A DNA stretch of 64,000 nt from Pseudomonas sp. PSB18 (GCF_014596565.1 NZ_NOIN01000015.1:62001-126000); one strand, 5' to 3'; shown: positions 8,921-18,166, numbered from the stretch's first letter. Made by a program: numbers and translations. The notes: a model not told the origin generated them from the letters alone.

Positions 8921-9012
8921 CATCGCGAGCAGGCTCGCTCCCACATTGGGCGCGGTGCTCACAAAAAAGTGGGCACTGCATATCCCCTGTGGGAGCGAGC
9001 CTGCTCGCGATG
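8921..9012. repeat. REP pair (type A), arms inward
   Basis: Inverted cores (GCGAGCAGGCTCGCTCCCAC and its complement) with CATCGCGAG ends outside and about 40 bp between. It separates the convergent M48 protease gene and the GDT1 transporter gene. Confidence 0.9.
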
Positions 9013-9042
9013 AACGATGGCACGGTATTCTTGCCTACCTGA

Positions 9043-9627
9043 TCAAACCCATCCACTGCTCTGCATTGCCTTGTACACCGCCACAATCGCCAGGATGAAG
9101 AATGCCGAGGCGGCCAGGCGGCGGATCAGGGTGAGCGGCAGTTTATCGGCGGCGAAATTGCCGGCCAGTACCACCGGCACGTTGGCAATCAGCATGCCCA
9201 CGGTGGTACCGATGATCACCAGCCACAATTCCGGGTACTGCGCGGCGAGCATCACGGTGGCGATCTGGGTCTTGTCGCCGATTTCCGCGAGGAAGAACGC
9301 GATCAGCGTGGTCAGGAAGGGGCCGAACTTGCGCGCGGTGCTCGCTTCTTCGTCGTCCAGTTTGTCGGGAACCAAGGTCCACAGCGCAGTGGCGGCGAAG
9401 CTCGCGGCCAGGATCCAGTGCAACACCGCATTCGAGAAAATACTGCCCACCCAGGCCCCGACAGCTCCGGCTGCCGCATGGTTGGCCAGGGTCGCGGCGA
9501 CAATGCCGGCGATGATCGGCCAGGGTTTGCGAAAGCGAGCCGCAAGCACGAGCGCAAGCAGTTGCGTCTTGTCGCCGATTTCGGCCAGCGCAACGATGGT
9601 GGTGGGTACGAGGAAAGAGTCCAGCAT
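9043..9627 (-). CDS. TMEM165/GDT1 (UPF0016) family transporter, probable Mn2+ exporter, 194 aa
   Basis: Inner-membrane cation transporter of the GDT1 family; bacterial members tied to manganese riboswitches export Mn2+. Both hallmark motifs are present: EIGDKT at residues 16-21 and again at 115-120, each in the first helix of a three-helix half. About six membrane segments are visible, with a short acidic loop (DKLDDEEAST) between the halves. The start is the ATG at 9627, after AGGAACCACCTG; the in-frame extension to 9657 overlaps the leader and is rejected. A yybP-ykoY riboswitch lies directly upstream on the same strand, so expression should rise with manganese. Confidence 0.9.
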   Translation of the reverse strand: MLDSFLVPTTIVALAEIGDKTQLLALVLAARFRKPWPIIAGIVAATLANHAAAGAVGAWVGSIFSNAVLHWILAASFAATALWTLVPDKLDDEEASTARKFGPFLTTLIAFFLAEIGDKTQIATVMLAAQYPELWLVIIGTTVGMLIANVPVVLAGNFAADKLPLTLIRRLAASAFFILAIVAVYKAMQSSGWV

Positions 9628-9640
9628 CAGGTGGTTCCTA

Positions 9641-9708
9641 GAGGGGCGGGTCGACACGGCTATGACACGTACAGCCTCCCCGCCCCGGGTAAGGTGTGCG
9701 TGTCATAG
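9641..9708 (-). promoter_or_regulatory. Expression platform of the Mn riboswitch
   Basis: Two alternative pairings can be read. CTATGACACG (complement of 9699-9708) is the 3' side of the aptamer closing stem but is also perfectly complementary to CGTGTCATAG (complement of 9660-9669). Further on, GGGGCGGG (within 9678-9686) can pair with CCCGCCCC (9643-9650), which sits just before the AGGAA ribosome-binding site. There is no run of U, so control of translation is more likely than termination. Structures were inferred by eye. Confidence 0.6.
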
Positions 9709-9832
9709 GTCTTGTCAAACCCTGCGACCGGTTCCGGACGCTTGGGCCGCATACGCCATGGTCTGCTGACCAAGTATGTTGACGTATGCCGGGCGAGCAG
9801 GGTGCTCGCGGGAGACTACTCCCCTAGGACGC
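9698..9832 (-). promoter_or_regulatory. yybP-ykoY manganese riboswitch aptamer
   Basis: On the minus strand the leader carries the two conserved blocks of this class: GGGGAGTAG (9816-9824) and GTCAACATACT (9773-9783), in that order and spacing, ending with ACAAGACC. The ends form a closing stem, GCGT..TAGG with CCTA..ACGC. The downstream gene is a GDT1 transporter, a known regulon member for this class. Known biology: Mn2+ binds between the two conserved loops and switches the gene on. Confidence 0.88.
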
Positions 9833-9887
9833 TGCGGATTCTGCCTAGGCAAATCCGATTGGGCAAGTGCTGTGTCTTAAAAAGCTT

Positions 9888-10886
9888 TCAACCGCGCTTG
9901 GCCCGGTAGATGCGAAAACCCTGGCCCTCGGCCTTGATGGTGCACACGCCCAGATGCTCTTCGATCAGCGGTTGGTACTTGAGAAAACTGTTCGCGACCA
10001 AGCGCAATTCCCCACCGTTCTTCAGATGTTTGGCCGCTTTTCGCAGCAGGTTTTCCGTCGCGTAGTAATCGGTGTGGACGCCGACATGGAACGGTGGATT
10101 ACTCAGGATCGCGTTCAGGCCCATCGGCGCGGCGTCGATACCGTCACCGGTCAGCACCTCGGCTTCGAGGCCGTTGGCAACCAGGGTCAAACGACTGCTG
10201 GCGGCGGCGAAAGCATCCACATCCAGCAATGTGACGGTGTTATGGGGATAGCGGCGCTTGACGGCCGCCCCGAGCACACCGGCACCGCAACCGAAGTCCA
10301 GCAGGTGGCCGCTGGGCAATTTATCCAGGTGTTCGAGCAATAGTGCGCTGCCGCGATCCAGGCGACCGTGGCTGAACACCCCCGGCAGGCTGATGACCTT
10401 CAGCGGACCTTCCTCCAAGGGCAGCTCATAGGTCTGGGCCAGGCTTTCCAGGGGCTTGGCCTCTGGAGCGTTGGCGACGGTGACCTGCCACAGTTGGCAA
10501 TGCCGTGCGCTGTCGAGCTTGCGCGGTTTGCCGAACGGGTTGAGCTGCTTGGAAGCGCCTTCGATGCCGCTGCGCTTTTCCCCCACCAGGAACACCTCCC
10601 GGCCGCCCAGGCGTGAGGCCACGGCATTGAGAATGTAGTCCGTCAGGTCCTTGGCCTTGGGCAGGAACACCACTGCGCTGTCGAACCCACGAGAAGGGAC
10701 GTCCACGCCAAAGTGGCTGCGCTCGGGGAAGCGGGCGTCCAGTGCGGCCTGATCGCCCGCGTGCCAGCACCAGCCATGGGCGTCGGGCAAGCGACCGAGC
10801 AGGTCGTCGGCGGGCAGGCCTGCCAGCAGGACCGTCCCCTGGAATAGTTCGGGCTGACGAAGCAGTACTTCACTGCGTGGATCCAT
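9888..10886 (-). CDS. rsmC: 16S rRNA (guanine1207-N2)-methyltransferase RsmC, 332 aa
   Basis: SAM-dependent enzyme that methylates G1207 of 16S rRNA in the 30S subunit. It has the duplicated architecture of RsmC/RlmG: a degenerate N-terminal methyltransferase-like half (about 1-160) and an active C-terminal half with the SAM-binding [10 protein letters not shown] (197-206), the acidic LLDVDA (220-225) and the catalytic NPPFH (263-267). The length and ending FRIYRAKRG fit. RlmG is a related possibility but is longer. The start ATG at 10886 follows AGGAGCAGACC on the minus strand. Confidence 0.88.
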   Translation of the reverse strand: MDPRSEVLLRQPELFQGTVLLAGLPADDLLGRLPDAHGWCWHAGDQAALDARFPERSHFGVDVPSRGFDSAVVFLPKAKDLTDYILNAVASRLGGREVFLVGEKRSGIEGASKQLNPFGKPRKLDSARHCQLWQVTVANAPEAKPLESLAQTYELPLEEGPLKVISLPGVFSHGRLDRGSALLLEHLDKLPSGHLLDFGCGAGVLGAAVKRRYPHNTVTLLDVDAFAAASSRLTLVANGLEAEVLTGDGIDAAPMGLNAILSNPPFHVGVHTDYYATENLLRKAAKHLKNGGELRLVANSFLKYQPLIEEHLGVCTIKAEGQGFRIYRAKRG

Positions 10887-10919
10887 GGTCTGCTCCTTGA
10901 AAAAAAGTGCGGCAGTTTA

Positions 10920-11885
10920 TCAACTGACGACCCGTCGCGCTGTACCCCGGAAAAAGCCTTGGGCGTTTTCCGTCAGTTGGCCAACGATTCGTTGCCGCGC
11001 CTCGCGACTGCCCCAGGCGTTGTGCGGCGTGATGATCAGGCGGGGAATGTCGCTGGCCAGCAGCGGATTGCCCTGGATTGGCGGCTCCACGCTCAGCACA
11101 TCGGTGGCCGCGCCGCCCAGGTGACCGTTGCGCAGGGCGTCAGCCAGGGCTTGTTCATCGATCAGGCCGCCACGGGCGGTGTTGACCACGAAAGCGCCGG
11201 GCTTGAGCATCGCCAGCTCCCGCGCGCCAATGAAGTGGCGGGTATGCTCATTGAGCGGGCAGTGCAGGGTCAGGGCATCGACTTGCGGTAACAGCTGATC
11301 CAGCGGCAAGCGGTCAGGACGGGCAGGACGTCCGGGGATCTGGCCCAACAGCACGCGCATGCCGAAGGCTTCCGCCAGCCGCCCGACGGCACTGCCCAGT
11401 TCGCCGTGGCCCAGCAGGCCCAGGGTCTTGCCTTGCAGTTCGACGATGGGATAGTCCAGCAGGCAGAATTGTGAAGCCTGTTGCCAGCGCCCGTCGCCCA
11501 CCGCCTTCTGATAATCGGCCAGTCGCGTCGCCAGGTTCAGCAACAGCATGATCGTGTGCTGGGCGACCGATGGCGTCCCGTAGCCCTGGCAGTTACACAC
11601 TGTAATGCCGTGATGGCGAGCGGCCGTAAGGTCGACGTTGTTGGTGCCGGTGGCGCTGATCAGGATCAACTTCAATGCGGGGCTGGCGGCCATGGCGGCG
11701 GCATCGATCACGACCTTGTTGGTGATTGCCACGGTGGCGTCTTTGAGTCGTTCGATCACTTGGTCCGGTGTGGTGTGGGCAAACAGTTGCAGTTCGTCGA
11801 AGCAATTGCGCAACGACGCCAGATCCAGGTCGCCGAGATCCAGGGAAGGGTGGTCGAGAAAAACGGCGCGGACGGAGTTCGTCAT
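10920..11885 (-). CDS. D-2-hydroxyacid dehydrogenase (glycerate/hydroxypyruvate reductase type), 321 aa
   Basis: NAD(P)-dependent dehydrogenase of the D-isomer-specific 2-hydroxyacid family, probably reducing hydroxypyruvate or glyoxylate. The nucleotide-binding GHGELG lies at 159-164. The catalytic triad is complete: Arg238 in NTARGGLID, Glu267 in SVEPP and His288 in TPHNAWGS. Total length is normal for the family. Substrate cannot be fixed; HprA-like glycerate dehydrogenase is the closest fit. The start at 11885 follows AAGGTACAGTTG. It lies 33 bp upstream of rsmC on the same strand, so the two may be co-transcribed. Confidence 0.85.
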   Translation of the reverse strand: MTNSVRAVFLDHPSLDLGDLDLASLRNCFDELQLFAHTTPDQVIERLKDATVAITNKVVIDAAAMAASPALKLILISATGTNNVDLTAARHHGITVCNCQGYGTPSVAQHTIMLLLNLATRLADYQKAVGDGRWQQASQFCLLDYPIVELQGKTLGLLGHGELGSAVGRLAEAFGMRVLLGQIPGRPARPDRLPLDQLLPQVDALTLHCPLNEHTRHFIGARELAMLKPGAFVVNTARGGLIDEQALADALRNGHLGGAATDVLSVEPPIQGNPLLASDIPRLIITPHNAWGSREARQRIVGQLTENAQGFFRGTARRVVS

Positions 11886-11951
11886 CAACTGTACCTTTTG
11901 TGTCAGAAGCCGAAGGCGTAAGGTGACGAGCCTACCAGATGAATTGCAGCC

Positions 11952-11984
11952 CTGTGGCGAGGGGATAAATTCCCTCGCCACAGG
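11952..11984. repeat. Minimal type B REP hairpin
   Basis: CTGTGGCGAGGG and its exact complement are separated by 8 bp (GATAAATT), giving a 12-bp perfect stem. It looks like the two ends of a type B REP pair with the whole middle deleted. It lies between the divergent dehydrogenase and LysE genes, inside their promoter region, where a terminator is not expected. Confidence 0.8.
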
Positions 11985-12023
11985 AGTCGATGTCCGTTTC
12001 GAAATTGAGTCAAGGAGCCCGCC

Positions 12024-12653
12024 ATGTACCTCACCGAATTCCTCACCGTCGCCCTGATCCACCTGCTGGCGGTTGCCAGCCCCGGGCCGGATTTTGCCGT
12101 GGTGGTGCGCGAAAGCGTGACCCATGGCCGCCGCGCCGGGACCTGGACGGCGCTCGGCGTCGGCACGGCGATTTTCCTGCATGTAGGGTATTCGCTGTTG
12201 GGCATCGGCCTGATCGTGTCGCAGTCCATCGTGCTGTTCAACGCGCTGAAATGGGCCGCCGCCGCATACCTGTTGTACATCGGCTTCAAGGCGCTGCGGG
12301 CGCAACCGGCCAAGCCGAGCGATGAGAATCTGCACAAGGAAGCGGGTGAGCGCACCGCCCGCGGCGCATTCACTTCAGGCTTCGTCACCAATGGCCTGAA
12401 CCCCAAGGCGACGCTGTTCTTCCTGTCGCTGTTCACCGTGGTGATCAACCCTCATACGCCGCTGGCGATCCAGGCCGGTTACGGTGTGTACCTGGCCGTC
12501 GCAACGGCCGCCTGGTTCTGCCTGGTGGCCATGCTGTTCAGCCAGCAGCGGGTGCGCGCCGGTTTCGCCCGCATGGGCCACTGGTTCGATCGGACCATGG
12601 GCGCGGTCCTGGTGGCTATTGGTGTGAAGCTGGCGTTTACCGAAGCGCATTGA
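12024..12653 (+). CDS. LysE/RhtB family amino-acid exporter, 209 aa
   Basis: Inner-membrane translocator that exports amino acids or related metabolites. The family signature SPGPDFAVVVRES lies near residues 19-31, and GFVTNGLNPKATLFFLSLF near 116-134 is the second conserved block. Six hydrophobic segments are visible with a charged loop (RAQPAKPSDENLHKEAGE) after the third. The ATG follows AAGGAGCCCGCC, a strong ribosome-binding site. It is divergent from the hydroxyacid dehydrogenase. The substrate cannot be told from sequence. Confidence 0.9.
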   Translation: MYLTEFLTVALIHLLAVASPGPDFAVVVRESVTHGRRAGTWTALGVGTAIFLHVGYSLLGIGLIVSQSIVLFNALKWAAAAYLLYIGFKALRAQPAKPSDENLHKEAGERTARGAFTSGFVTNGLNPKATLFFLSLFTVVINPHTPLAIQAGYGVYLAVATAAWFCLVAMLFSQQRVRAGFARMGHWFDRTMGAVLVAIGVKLAFTEAH

Positions 12654-12901
12654 CTGGTCGACCTCTCTTTCTTGCCGCCACTGCAGAAGGTTGCGATCTT
12701 CTTGATTTCTGCAGCTTGGCCTCTGGCGGTGGCAGTCCCGGCGGGATTGCAGACTCAAAGTATCCGGGATGGGTGGGTGGATGGCTCTGGGCCAGTATTT
12801 TGCCGGCTGATCAAATCATTCCTTTGGCTGATTTGAACCGTGTATAAGCCCTCTAGAGTGCTTACTTTCAGTCACGACCATGCAGTCAGAAAAGGATTCT
12901 T

Positions 12902-14584
12902 ATGTTGCAGACTCGCGTTATTCCTCCCGCCGAAGGCGCTTATCGATATCCACTGTTGATCAAGCGGCTACTGATGTCTGGTGTGCGTTACGAGAAAACC
13001 CGCGAGATCGTCTACCGTGACCAGTTGCGCTATAGCTATCCGACGCTGATCGAACGGGTGGCACGGTTGGCCAACGTGCTGACCGAGGCCGGGGTCAAGG
13101 CGGGCGATACCGTGGCGGTGATGGACTGGGACAGCCATCGTTACCTGGAATGCATGTTCGCGATCCCGATGATCGGCGCGGTGATCCACACCATCAATGT
13201 GCGGCTGTCACCGGAACAGATTGTCTACACCATGAACCACGCCGAGGACCGCTTCGTGCTGGTCAACAGCGAGTTCGTCGGGTTGTACCAGGCCATTGCC
13301 GGCCACCTGACCACGGTGGACAAGACCCTGCTGCTGACCGACCTGCCGGAAAAAACCGCCGACCTGCCGAACCTGGTGGGCGAATACGAGCAGTTGCTGG
13401 CGGCTGCCAGCCCCGTCTACGACTTCCAGGACTTCGACGAAAACTCCGTCGCCACGACCTTCTACACCACCGGCACCACGGGCAATCCCAAGGGTGTCTA
13501 CTTCACCCATCGGCAACTGGTGCTGCACTCCCTGGGCGAGGCGACCATCATGGGCGCCATCGACAGTGTGCGATTGCTGGGCACCAACGACGTGTACATG
13601 CCGATCACGCCGATGTTCCATGTCCATGCCTGGGGCCTGCCGTATGTGGCGACCATGCTCGGCCTCAAGCAGGTCTATCCGGGCCGCTACGACCCCGAGT
13701 TCCTGATCCAGTTGTGGCGCAAGGAGAAGGTCACCTTTTCCCATTGCGTGCCGACCATCCTGCAGATGGTCCTCAACGCCAAGAGTGCCCAGGGCGCCGA
13801 TTTCGGCGGCTGGAAAATCGTCATTGGCGGTAGCGCCCTGAATCGCAGCCTGTACGAAGCCGCCAAGGCCAGGGGGATCCAGCTCACCGCCGCCTATGGC
13901 ATGTCGGAAACCGGCCCGCTGGTCTCCTGCGCCCACCTCAACGAGGAATTGATGGCCGGCAGCGAAGACGAACGCATCAGCTACCGGATCAAGGCCGGCG
14001 TGCCGGGCCCCTTGGTGGAGGCGGCGATTGTCGACGCCGAAGGCCGGTTCCTGCCTGCCGATGGCGAGACCCAGGGCGAACTGGTGCTGCGCGCGCCTTG
14101 GCTCAGCGAAGGCTATTTCAACGAACCGCAGAAGGGTGCCGAACTCTGGGCCGGTGGCTGGCTGCATACCGGTGATGTGGCCACGCTGGACAGCATGGGC
14201 TTCATCGACATCCGCGATCGTATCAAGGACGTGATCAAGACGGGGGGTGAATGGGTCTCGTCCCTGGACCTGGAAGACCTCATCAGCCGTCACGTGGCGG
14301 TACGCGAAGTAGCAGTGGTGGGCATTCCCGATCCGCAGTGGGGCGAGCGCCCGTTTGCCTTGCTGGTGATTCACGAAGGGCATCAGGTCGGGGCGCGCGA
14401 GCTCAAGGAACACCTCAAGCCTTTTGTCGAACAGGGACACCTGAGCAAGTGGGCAATCCCGAGCCAGATAGCCCTTGTTACGGAAATTCCCAAGACCAGT
14501 GTCGGCAAGCTCGACAAGAAACGCATCCGCGTCGACATCGCCGAATGGCAGAGCAACAACAGCGCCTTCCTGTCCACGCTTTGA
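12902..14584 (+). CDS. AlkK-like fatty-acid-CoA ligase (medium/long chain), 560 aa
   Basis: ATP-dependent ligase that activates fatty acids as CoA thioesters through an acyl-adenylate. ANL-superfamily motifs in order: TTFYTTGTTGNPKGVYFTH (about 186-204), the ATP loop; YGMSETGP (about 330); GWLHTGDVA (about 418); the hinge DRIKDVIKTGGEWVSS (about 440); and the C-terminal TSVGKLDKK with the catalytic Lys. The overall sequence resembles the AlkK type of Pseudomonas. The start is the ATG at 12902; the nearest upstream purine stretch is AAAAGGATTCTT. It heads a same-strand group with DUF1302, DUF1329 and a LuxR activator, which suggests it activates an acid released or imported by that module. Confidence 0.9.
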   Translation: MLQTRVIPPAEGAYRYPLLIKRLLMSGVRYEKTREIVYRDQLRYSYPTLIERVARLANVLTEAGVKAGDTVAVMDWDSHRYLECMFAIPMIGAVIHTINVRLSPEQIVYTMNHAEDRFVLVNSEFVGLYQAIAGHLTTVDKTLLLTDLPEKTADLPNLVGEYEQLLAAASPVYDFQDFDENSVATTFYTTGTTGNPKGVYFTHRQLVLHSLGEATIMGAIDSVRLLGTNDVYMPITPMFHVHAWGLPYVATMLGLKQVYPGRYDPEFLIQLWRKEKVTFSHCVPTILQMVLNAKSAQGADFGGWKIVIGGSALNRSLYEAAKARGIQLTAAYGMSETGPLVSCAHLNEELMAGSEDERISYRIKAGVPGPLVEAAIVDAEGRFLPADGETQGELVLRAPWLSEGYFNEPQKGAELWAGGWLHTGDVATLDSMGFIDIRDRIKDVIKTGGEWVSSLDLEDLISRHVAVREVAVVGIPDPQWGERPFALLVIHEGHQVGARELKEHLKPFVEQGHLSKWAIPSQIALVTEIPKTSVGKLDKKRIRVDIAEWQSNNSAFLSTL

Positions 14585-14917
14585 GGTGATCCTGCCGTGC
14601 CCGAAAGGGTGCGGCAGCCCCACCGAGCAAGCGCTTGCCTTGTCAAACTGCAAATTTCAGCCATTCTTGCGGGGCCGATATCCGTCGGCCTGGCAAAGGA
14701 CTGTTCCAGAGTGGTCGGGGGCTGCAAATCACACTTTAGAGGGATCAAGCCGTACTACCTGCTGGCTATAGTCCGCTCAAGGATTTTCAAGAATGGGGCA
14801 CCTGCACGAACGGGCTATGCGACTTTGAATGAGTGCCGCAAGCCTGTCGCTGGACGCCGAAGACGTTCCTTGGAAATACCCCCTGCCATAACAATAAAGA
14901 ACATGGAGTAGCGTCGA
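14585..14917. other. 333-bp spacer before the DUF1302 gene
   Basis: No gene seen. It probably holds the promoter of the DUF1302-DUF1329 pair and binding sites for the MalT-type LuxR activator encoded downstream. I could not identify a clear sigma70 or sigma54 promoter. The AACATGGAGTAG stretch at its end is the ribosome-binding region of the next gene. Confidence 0.5.
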
Positions 14918-16777
14918 ATGACCTCTGCAAACACGTTCTGGCGCCGGGCAAAATTGCCTCTGGCGGTCAGCCTCGCCTCTTCGCTCGCCGGGCCTGCATT
15001 CGGTGTCAGTTTCAACATCGGTGAAATCGAGGGCCAGTTCGATTCCTCCCTGTCGGTGGGGGCGAGCTGGTCCACGGCCAATGCCAACAAGGACCTGATC
15101 GGTGTCAACAACGGCGGCCGGGGCCTGTCCCAGACCTCCGATGACGGCCACTTGAACTTCAAGCGCGGGGAAACCTTCTCGAAGATCTTCAAGGGCATTC
15201 ATGACCTGGAGCTGAAGTACGGCGATACCGGCGTGTTTGTGCGAGGCAAGTATTGGTACGACTTCGAACTCAAGGACGAGAATCGTCTGTACAAGGACAT
15301 CAGCGACAACAACCGCAAGGAAGGCGCCAAGTCCTCCGGCGGGCAGATTCTCGATGCTTTCGTCTATCACAACTACGCCATTGCCGATCAGCCAGGCTCC
15401 GTTCGCTTGGGCAAGCAGGTGGTCAGTTGGGGTGAAAGTACCTTCATCCAGGGCGGCATCAACTCCATCAACCCGGTCGACGTGTCGGCGTTCCGTCGCC
15501 CCGGTGCCGAGATCAAGGAAGGCCTGATCCCGGTCAACATGTTCTATGTGTCCCAGAGCCTGACGGACAACCTGTCGGCTGAGGCGTTCTATCAGTTGGA
15601 GTGGGACCAGACGGTTGTCGATAACTGCGGGACGTTCTTTTCCCAGCCGGATGTGATTGCCGATGGTTGTACGGATAATCTGCGGGTGTTGAACAAGCGT
15701 TCCACGATTCCTGGTGCTGCCTTGCCGGCCCTGACCGCGCGAGGGGTCGACGTCAACGAAGAGGGCGTGCTGGTGCGTCGTGGCCCGGACCGCGACGCCC
15801 GTGACAGCGGCCAGTGGGGCGCGTCCATGAAGTACATGTTCGAGCCTCTGGACACCGAATTCGGTGCCTACTTCATGAACTACCACAGCCGGGCGCCGAT
15901 TTTCAGCGCCACGGGCGCGCCGGCGCAGTTCTACACGGCTCCGTTGGGTCCGTTGGCGGCACTGCGTCCCCTGATCGTGGCCGGCAACTCCAACTATTTC
16001 GTTGAGTATCCGGAAGACATTCGTCTCTATGGCCTGAGTTTCTCCACCACCCTGCCTACCGGCACGGCGTGGAGCGGTGAACTGAGCTATCGCCCGAATG
16101 CGCCGGTACAACTGAGTACCACCGACATTCTTTTTGCTGGCGTCCGTCCGATCGGTGGTCCCTTGGCCAACGCTTCGGTGCTCACGGGGGTACCGGGCCA
16201 GGATCTGCATGGCTATAGCCGCAAGGAAATCACCCAGTTTCAAACGACCTTCACCCATTTTCTCGACCAGGTCATGGGCGCCAGTCGCCTGACCCTGGTG
16301 GGTGAAGTGGGCGTAACGCATGTGGGGGGGCTGGAAAGCAAGTCCGAGGCCCGCTACGGTCGTGATCCGGTGTTTGGCCCAGGTAAACTGCCTAACGGAG
16401 CCTGTCAGACGCTCAATGCCTCCACCGCAGCAGGTGGCGGTCAGACCCTCGGCGGCGTGAACAGCAACTGCGACAACGACGGCTTCACCACCGCCACTTC
16501 CTGGGGCTACCGCGCGCGCGCCATCTGGGAGTACCCGGATGTCTTCGCTGGCGTGAACCTCAAGCCCAACGTGGCCTGGTCCCATGACGTCAAAGGCTAC
16601 TCGCCAGGCCCTGGCGGCAACTTCGAGGAAGGCCGCAAGGCCGTCAGCCTCGGGCTGGATGCCGAGTACCAGAACACCTACAACGCGAGCCTGGCCTACA
16701 CCAACTTCTTTGGTGGCGACTTCAGCACCGTGGATGATCGCGACTTCCTGGCGCTCAGCGTCGGCGTGACCTTCTAA
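14918..16777 (+). CDS. DUF1302 family outer-membrane protein, 619 aa
   Basis: Exported protein, probably an outer-membrane beta-barrel. The signal peptide ends near AGPAFG (about residue 27), and the mature chain opens VSFNIGEIEGQFDSSLSVGA, the hallmark start of the family. Alternating strands continue to the end, which closes with LALSVGVTF: an aromatic last residue, as in barrel proteins. RLGKQVVSWGESTF and INSINPVDVSAFRRPGAE are conserved blocks. Two Cys pairs lie in extracellular-type loops. It is 24 bp upstream of the DUF1329 gene, its constant partner in gammaproteobacteria. A role in uptake or handling of a hydrophobic substrate is inferred, not shown. Confidence 0.9.
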   Translation: MTSANTFWRRAKLPLAVSLASSLAGPAFGVSFNIGEIEGQFDSSLSVGASWSTANANKDLIGVNNGGRGLSQTSDDGHLNFKRGETFSKIFKGIHDLELKYGDTGVFVRGKYWYDFELKDENRLYKDISDNNRKEGAKSSGGQILDAFVYHNYAIADQPGSVRLGKQVVSWGESTFIQGGINSINPVDVSAFRRPGAEIKEGLIPVNMFYVSQSLTDNLSAEAFYQLEWDQTVVDNCGTFFSQPDVIADGCTDNLRVLNKRSTIPGAALPALTARGVDVNEEGVLVRRGPDRDARDSGQWGASMKYMFEPLDTEFGAYFMNYHSRAPIFSATGAPAQFYTAPLGPLAALRPLIVAGNSNYFVEYPEDIRLYGLSFSTTLPTGTAWSGELSYRPNAPVQLSTTDILFAGVRPIGGPLANASVLTGVPGQDLHGYSRKEITQFQTTFTHFLDQVMGASRLTLVGEVGVTHVGGLESKSEARYGRDPVFGPGKLPNGACQTLNASTAAGGGQTLGGVNSNCDNDGFTTATSWGYRARAIWEYPDVFAGVNLKPNVAWSHDVKGYSPGPGGNFEEGRKAVSLGLDAEYQNTYNASLAYTNFFGGDFSTVDDRDFLALSVGVTF

Positions 16778-16801
16778 GCACCGTATTCAGGACGACACAC
16801 T

Positions 16802-18166
16802 ATGAAAATAACAAAGAGTCTGTTGCAGGCCGGCGCACTGGGACTGTCCCTGCTGGCCGCCAGCGTCATGGCCTCGGTGCCTGCGGGCGAGGCCGACAAA
16901 CTGGGCAAGAGCCTGACGCCGATGGGCGCCGAAATGGCCGGTAATGCCGACGGTTCGATTTCTGCCTGGAAACCCATGGCGAAGAACGCCGGTAGCGTGG
17001 ACAGCAAGGGGTTCCTCGCCGACCCGTATGCCAGCGAAAAACCACTGTTCATCATCACCGCGCAGAACGTCGAGCAGTACAAGGACAAGCTCGCACCGGG
17101 TCAGTACGCGATGTTCAAGCGCTATCCGGAAACTTTCAAGATGCCGGTCTACCCGACCCATCGTGGCGCCACCGTGCCGGATGAAGTGTTCGCCTCCATC
17201 AAGAAGAACGCGGTCAACACCAAGCTGGTATCCGGCGGCAACGGTCTGGAAAACTTCGAGACGGCGGTGCCGTTCCCGATTCCCCAGAGCGGCGTCGAGG
17301 TGATCTGGAACCACATCACCCGCTATCGTGGCGGCAGCGTGACGCGCCTGGTGACCCAGGCCACGCCGCAACCCAACGGCTCCTATAGCCTGGTGTACTT
17401 CCGCGATCAGTTCGTGTTCCGCGACAAGATGAAGGATTTCGATCCGGCCAACCCCGGCAACATCCTGTTCTACTTCAAACAGCAAGTGACGGCGCCGGCA
17501 CGCCTGGCCGGTGGCGTGCTGCTGGTGCACGAAACGCTCGATCAAGTGAAGGAACCGCGTTCGGCCTGGGTCTACAACGCCGGCCAGCGTCGTGTGCGTC
17601 GTGCGCCACAGGTCTCCTACGACGGACCGGGTACCGCTGCCGACGGCCTGCGTACCTCCGACAACCTGGACATGTACAACGGTGCGCCGGATCGCTACGA
17701 CTGGAAGCTGGAAGGCAAGAAAGAGCTGTACATCGCCGCCAACAGCTACAAGATCGACTCGCCGCAACTCAAGTACGCCGACATCCTCAAGGCCGGCCAC
17801 ATCAACCAGGACCTGGCGCGCTACGAGCTGCGTCGTGTCTGGCATGTCACCGCGACCCTCAAGGAAGGCCAACGCCACATCTACGCCAAGCGTGATTTCT
17901 TCATCGACGAAGACACCTGGCAGGCGGCAGTGATCGATCATTATGACGGTCGTGGCCAACTGTGGCGCGTTGCCGAGGCCCATGCCGAGAACTACTACGA
18001 CAAGCAAGTGCCGTGGTACGCCCTGGAAACCCTCTACGACCTGCAGTCCGGTCGCTACCTGGCCCTGGGCATGAAAAACGAAGAGAAATCGGCCTACGAC
18101 TTCGGCTTCACCGCCACTACCGCGGATTTCACGCCGAACGCGCTGCGCCAGGACGGTATCCGCTAG
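16802..18166 (+). CDS. DUF1329 family exported protein, 454 aa
   Basis: Periplasmic or outer-membrane-associated protein. The signal peptide is at residues 1-24 (LGLSLLAASVMA), followed by SVPAGEADKLGKSLTPMGAE, typical of the family. No catalytic motif is known. Its LolA/LolB-like fold has been proposed for relatives, which would suit binding of a hydrophobic ligand. The tail contains YALETLYDLQSGRYLALGMK. It forms an operon with DUF1302 (24-bp gap) and ends at a strong terminator, so the pair is transcribed apart from the LuxR gene that follows. Confidence 0.9.
   Translation: MKITKSLLQAGALGLSLLAASVMASVPAGEADKLGKSLTPMGAEMAGNADGSISAWKPMAKNAGSVDSKGFLADPYASEKPLFIITAQNVEQYKDKLAPGQYAMFKRYPETFKMPVYPTHRGATVPDEVFASIKKNAVNTKLVSGGNGLENFETAVPFPIPQSGVEVIWNHITRYRGGSVTRLVTQATPQPNGSYSLVYFRDQFVFRDKMKDFDPANPGNILFYFKQQVTAPARLAGGVLLVHETLDQVKEPRSAWVYNAGQRRVRRAPQVSYDGPGTAADGLRTSDNLDMYNGAPDRYDWKLEGKKELYIAANSYKIDSPQLKYADILKAGHINQDLARYELRRVWHVTATLKEGQRHIYAKRDFFIDEDTWQAAVIDHYDGRGQLWRVAEAHAENYYDKQVPWYALETLYDLQSGRYLALGMKNEEKSAYDFGFTATTADFTPNALRQDGIR

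Noticed and set aside
12654-12901. Small frame and possible degenerate repeat before the ligase gene
   Set aside because: CTGCAG..TTGCGATCTTCTTG resembles another Pseudomonas repeat family but too little remains to call it.
13208-14653. 481-codon minus-strand open frame
   Set aside because: Lies opposite the acyl-CoA ligase, which has every ANL motif; composition is shadow-like.
14777-16585. 602-codon minus-strand open frame
   Set aside because: Antisense shadow of the DUF1302 gene; no motif or plausible start.
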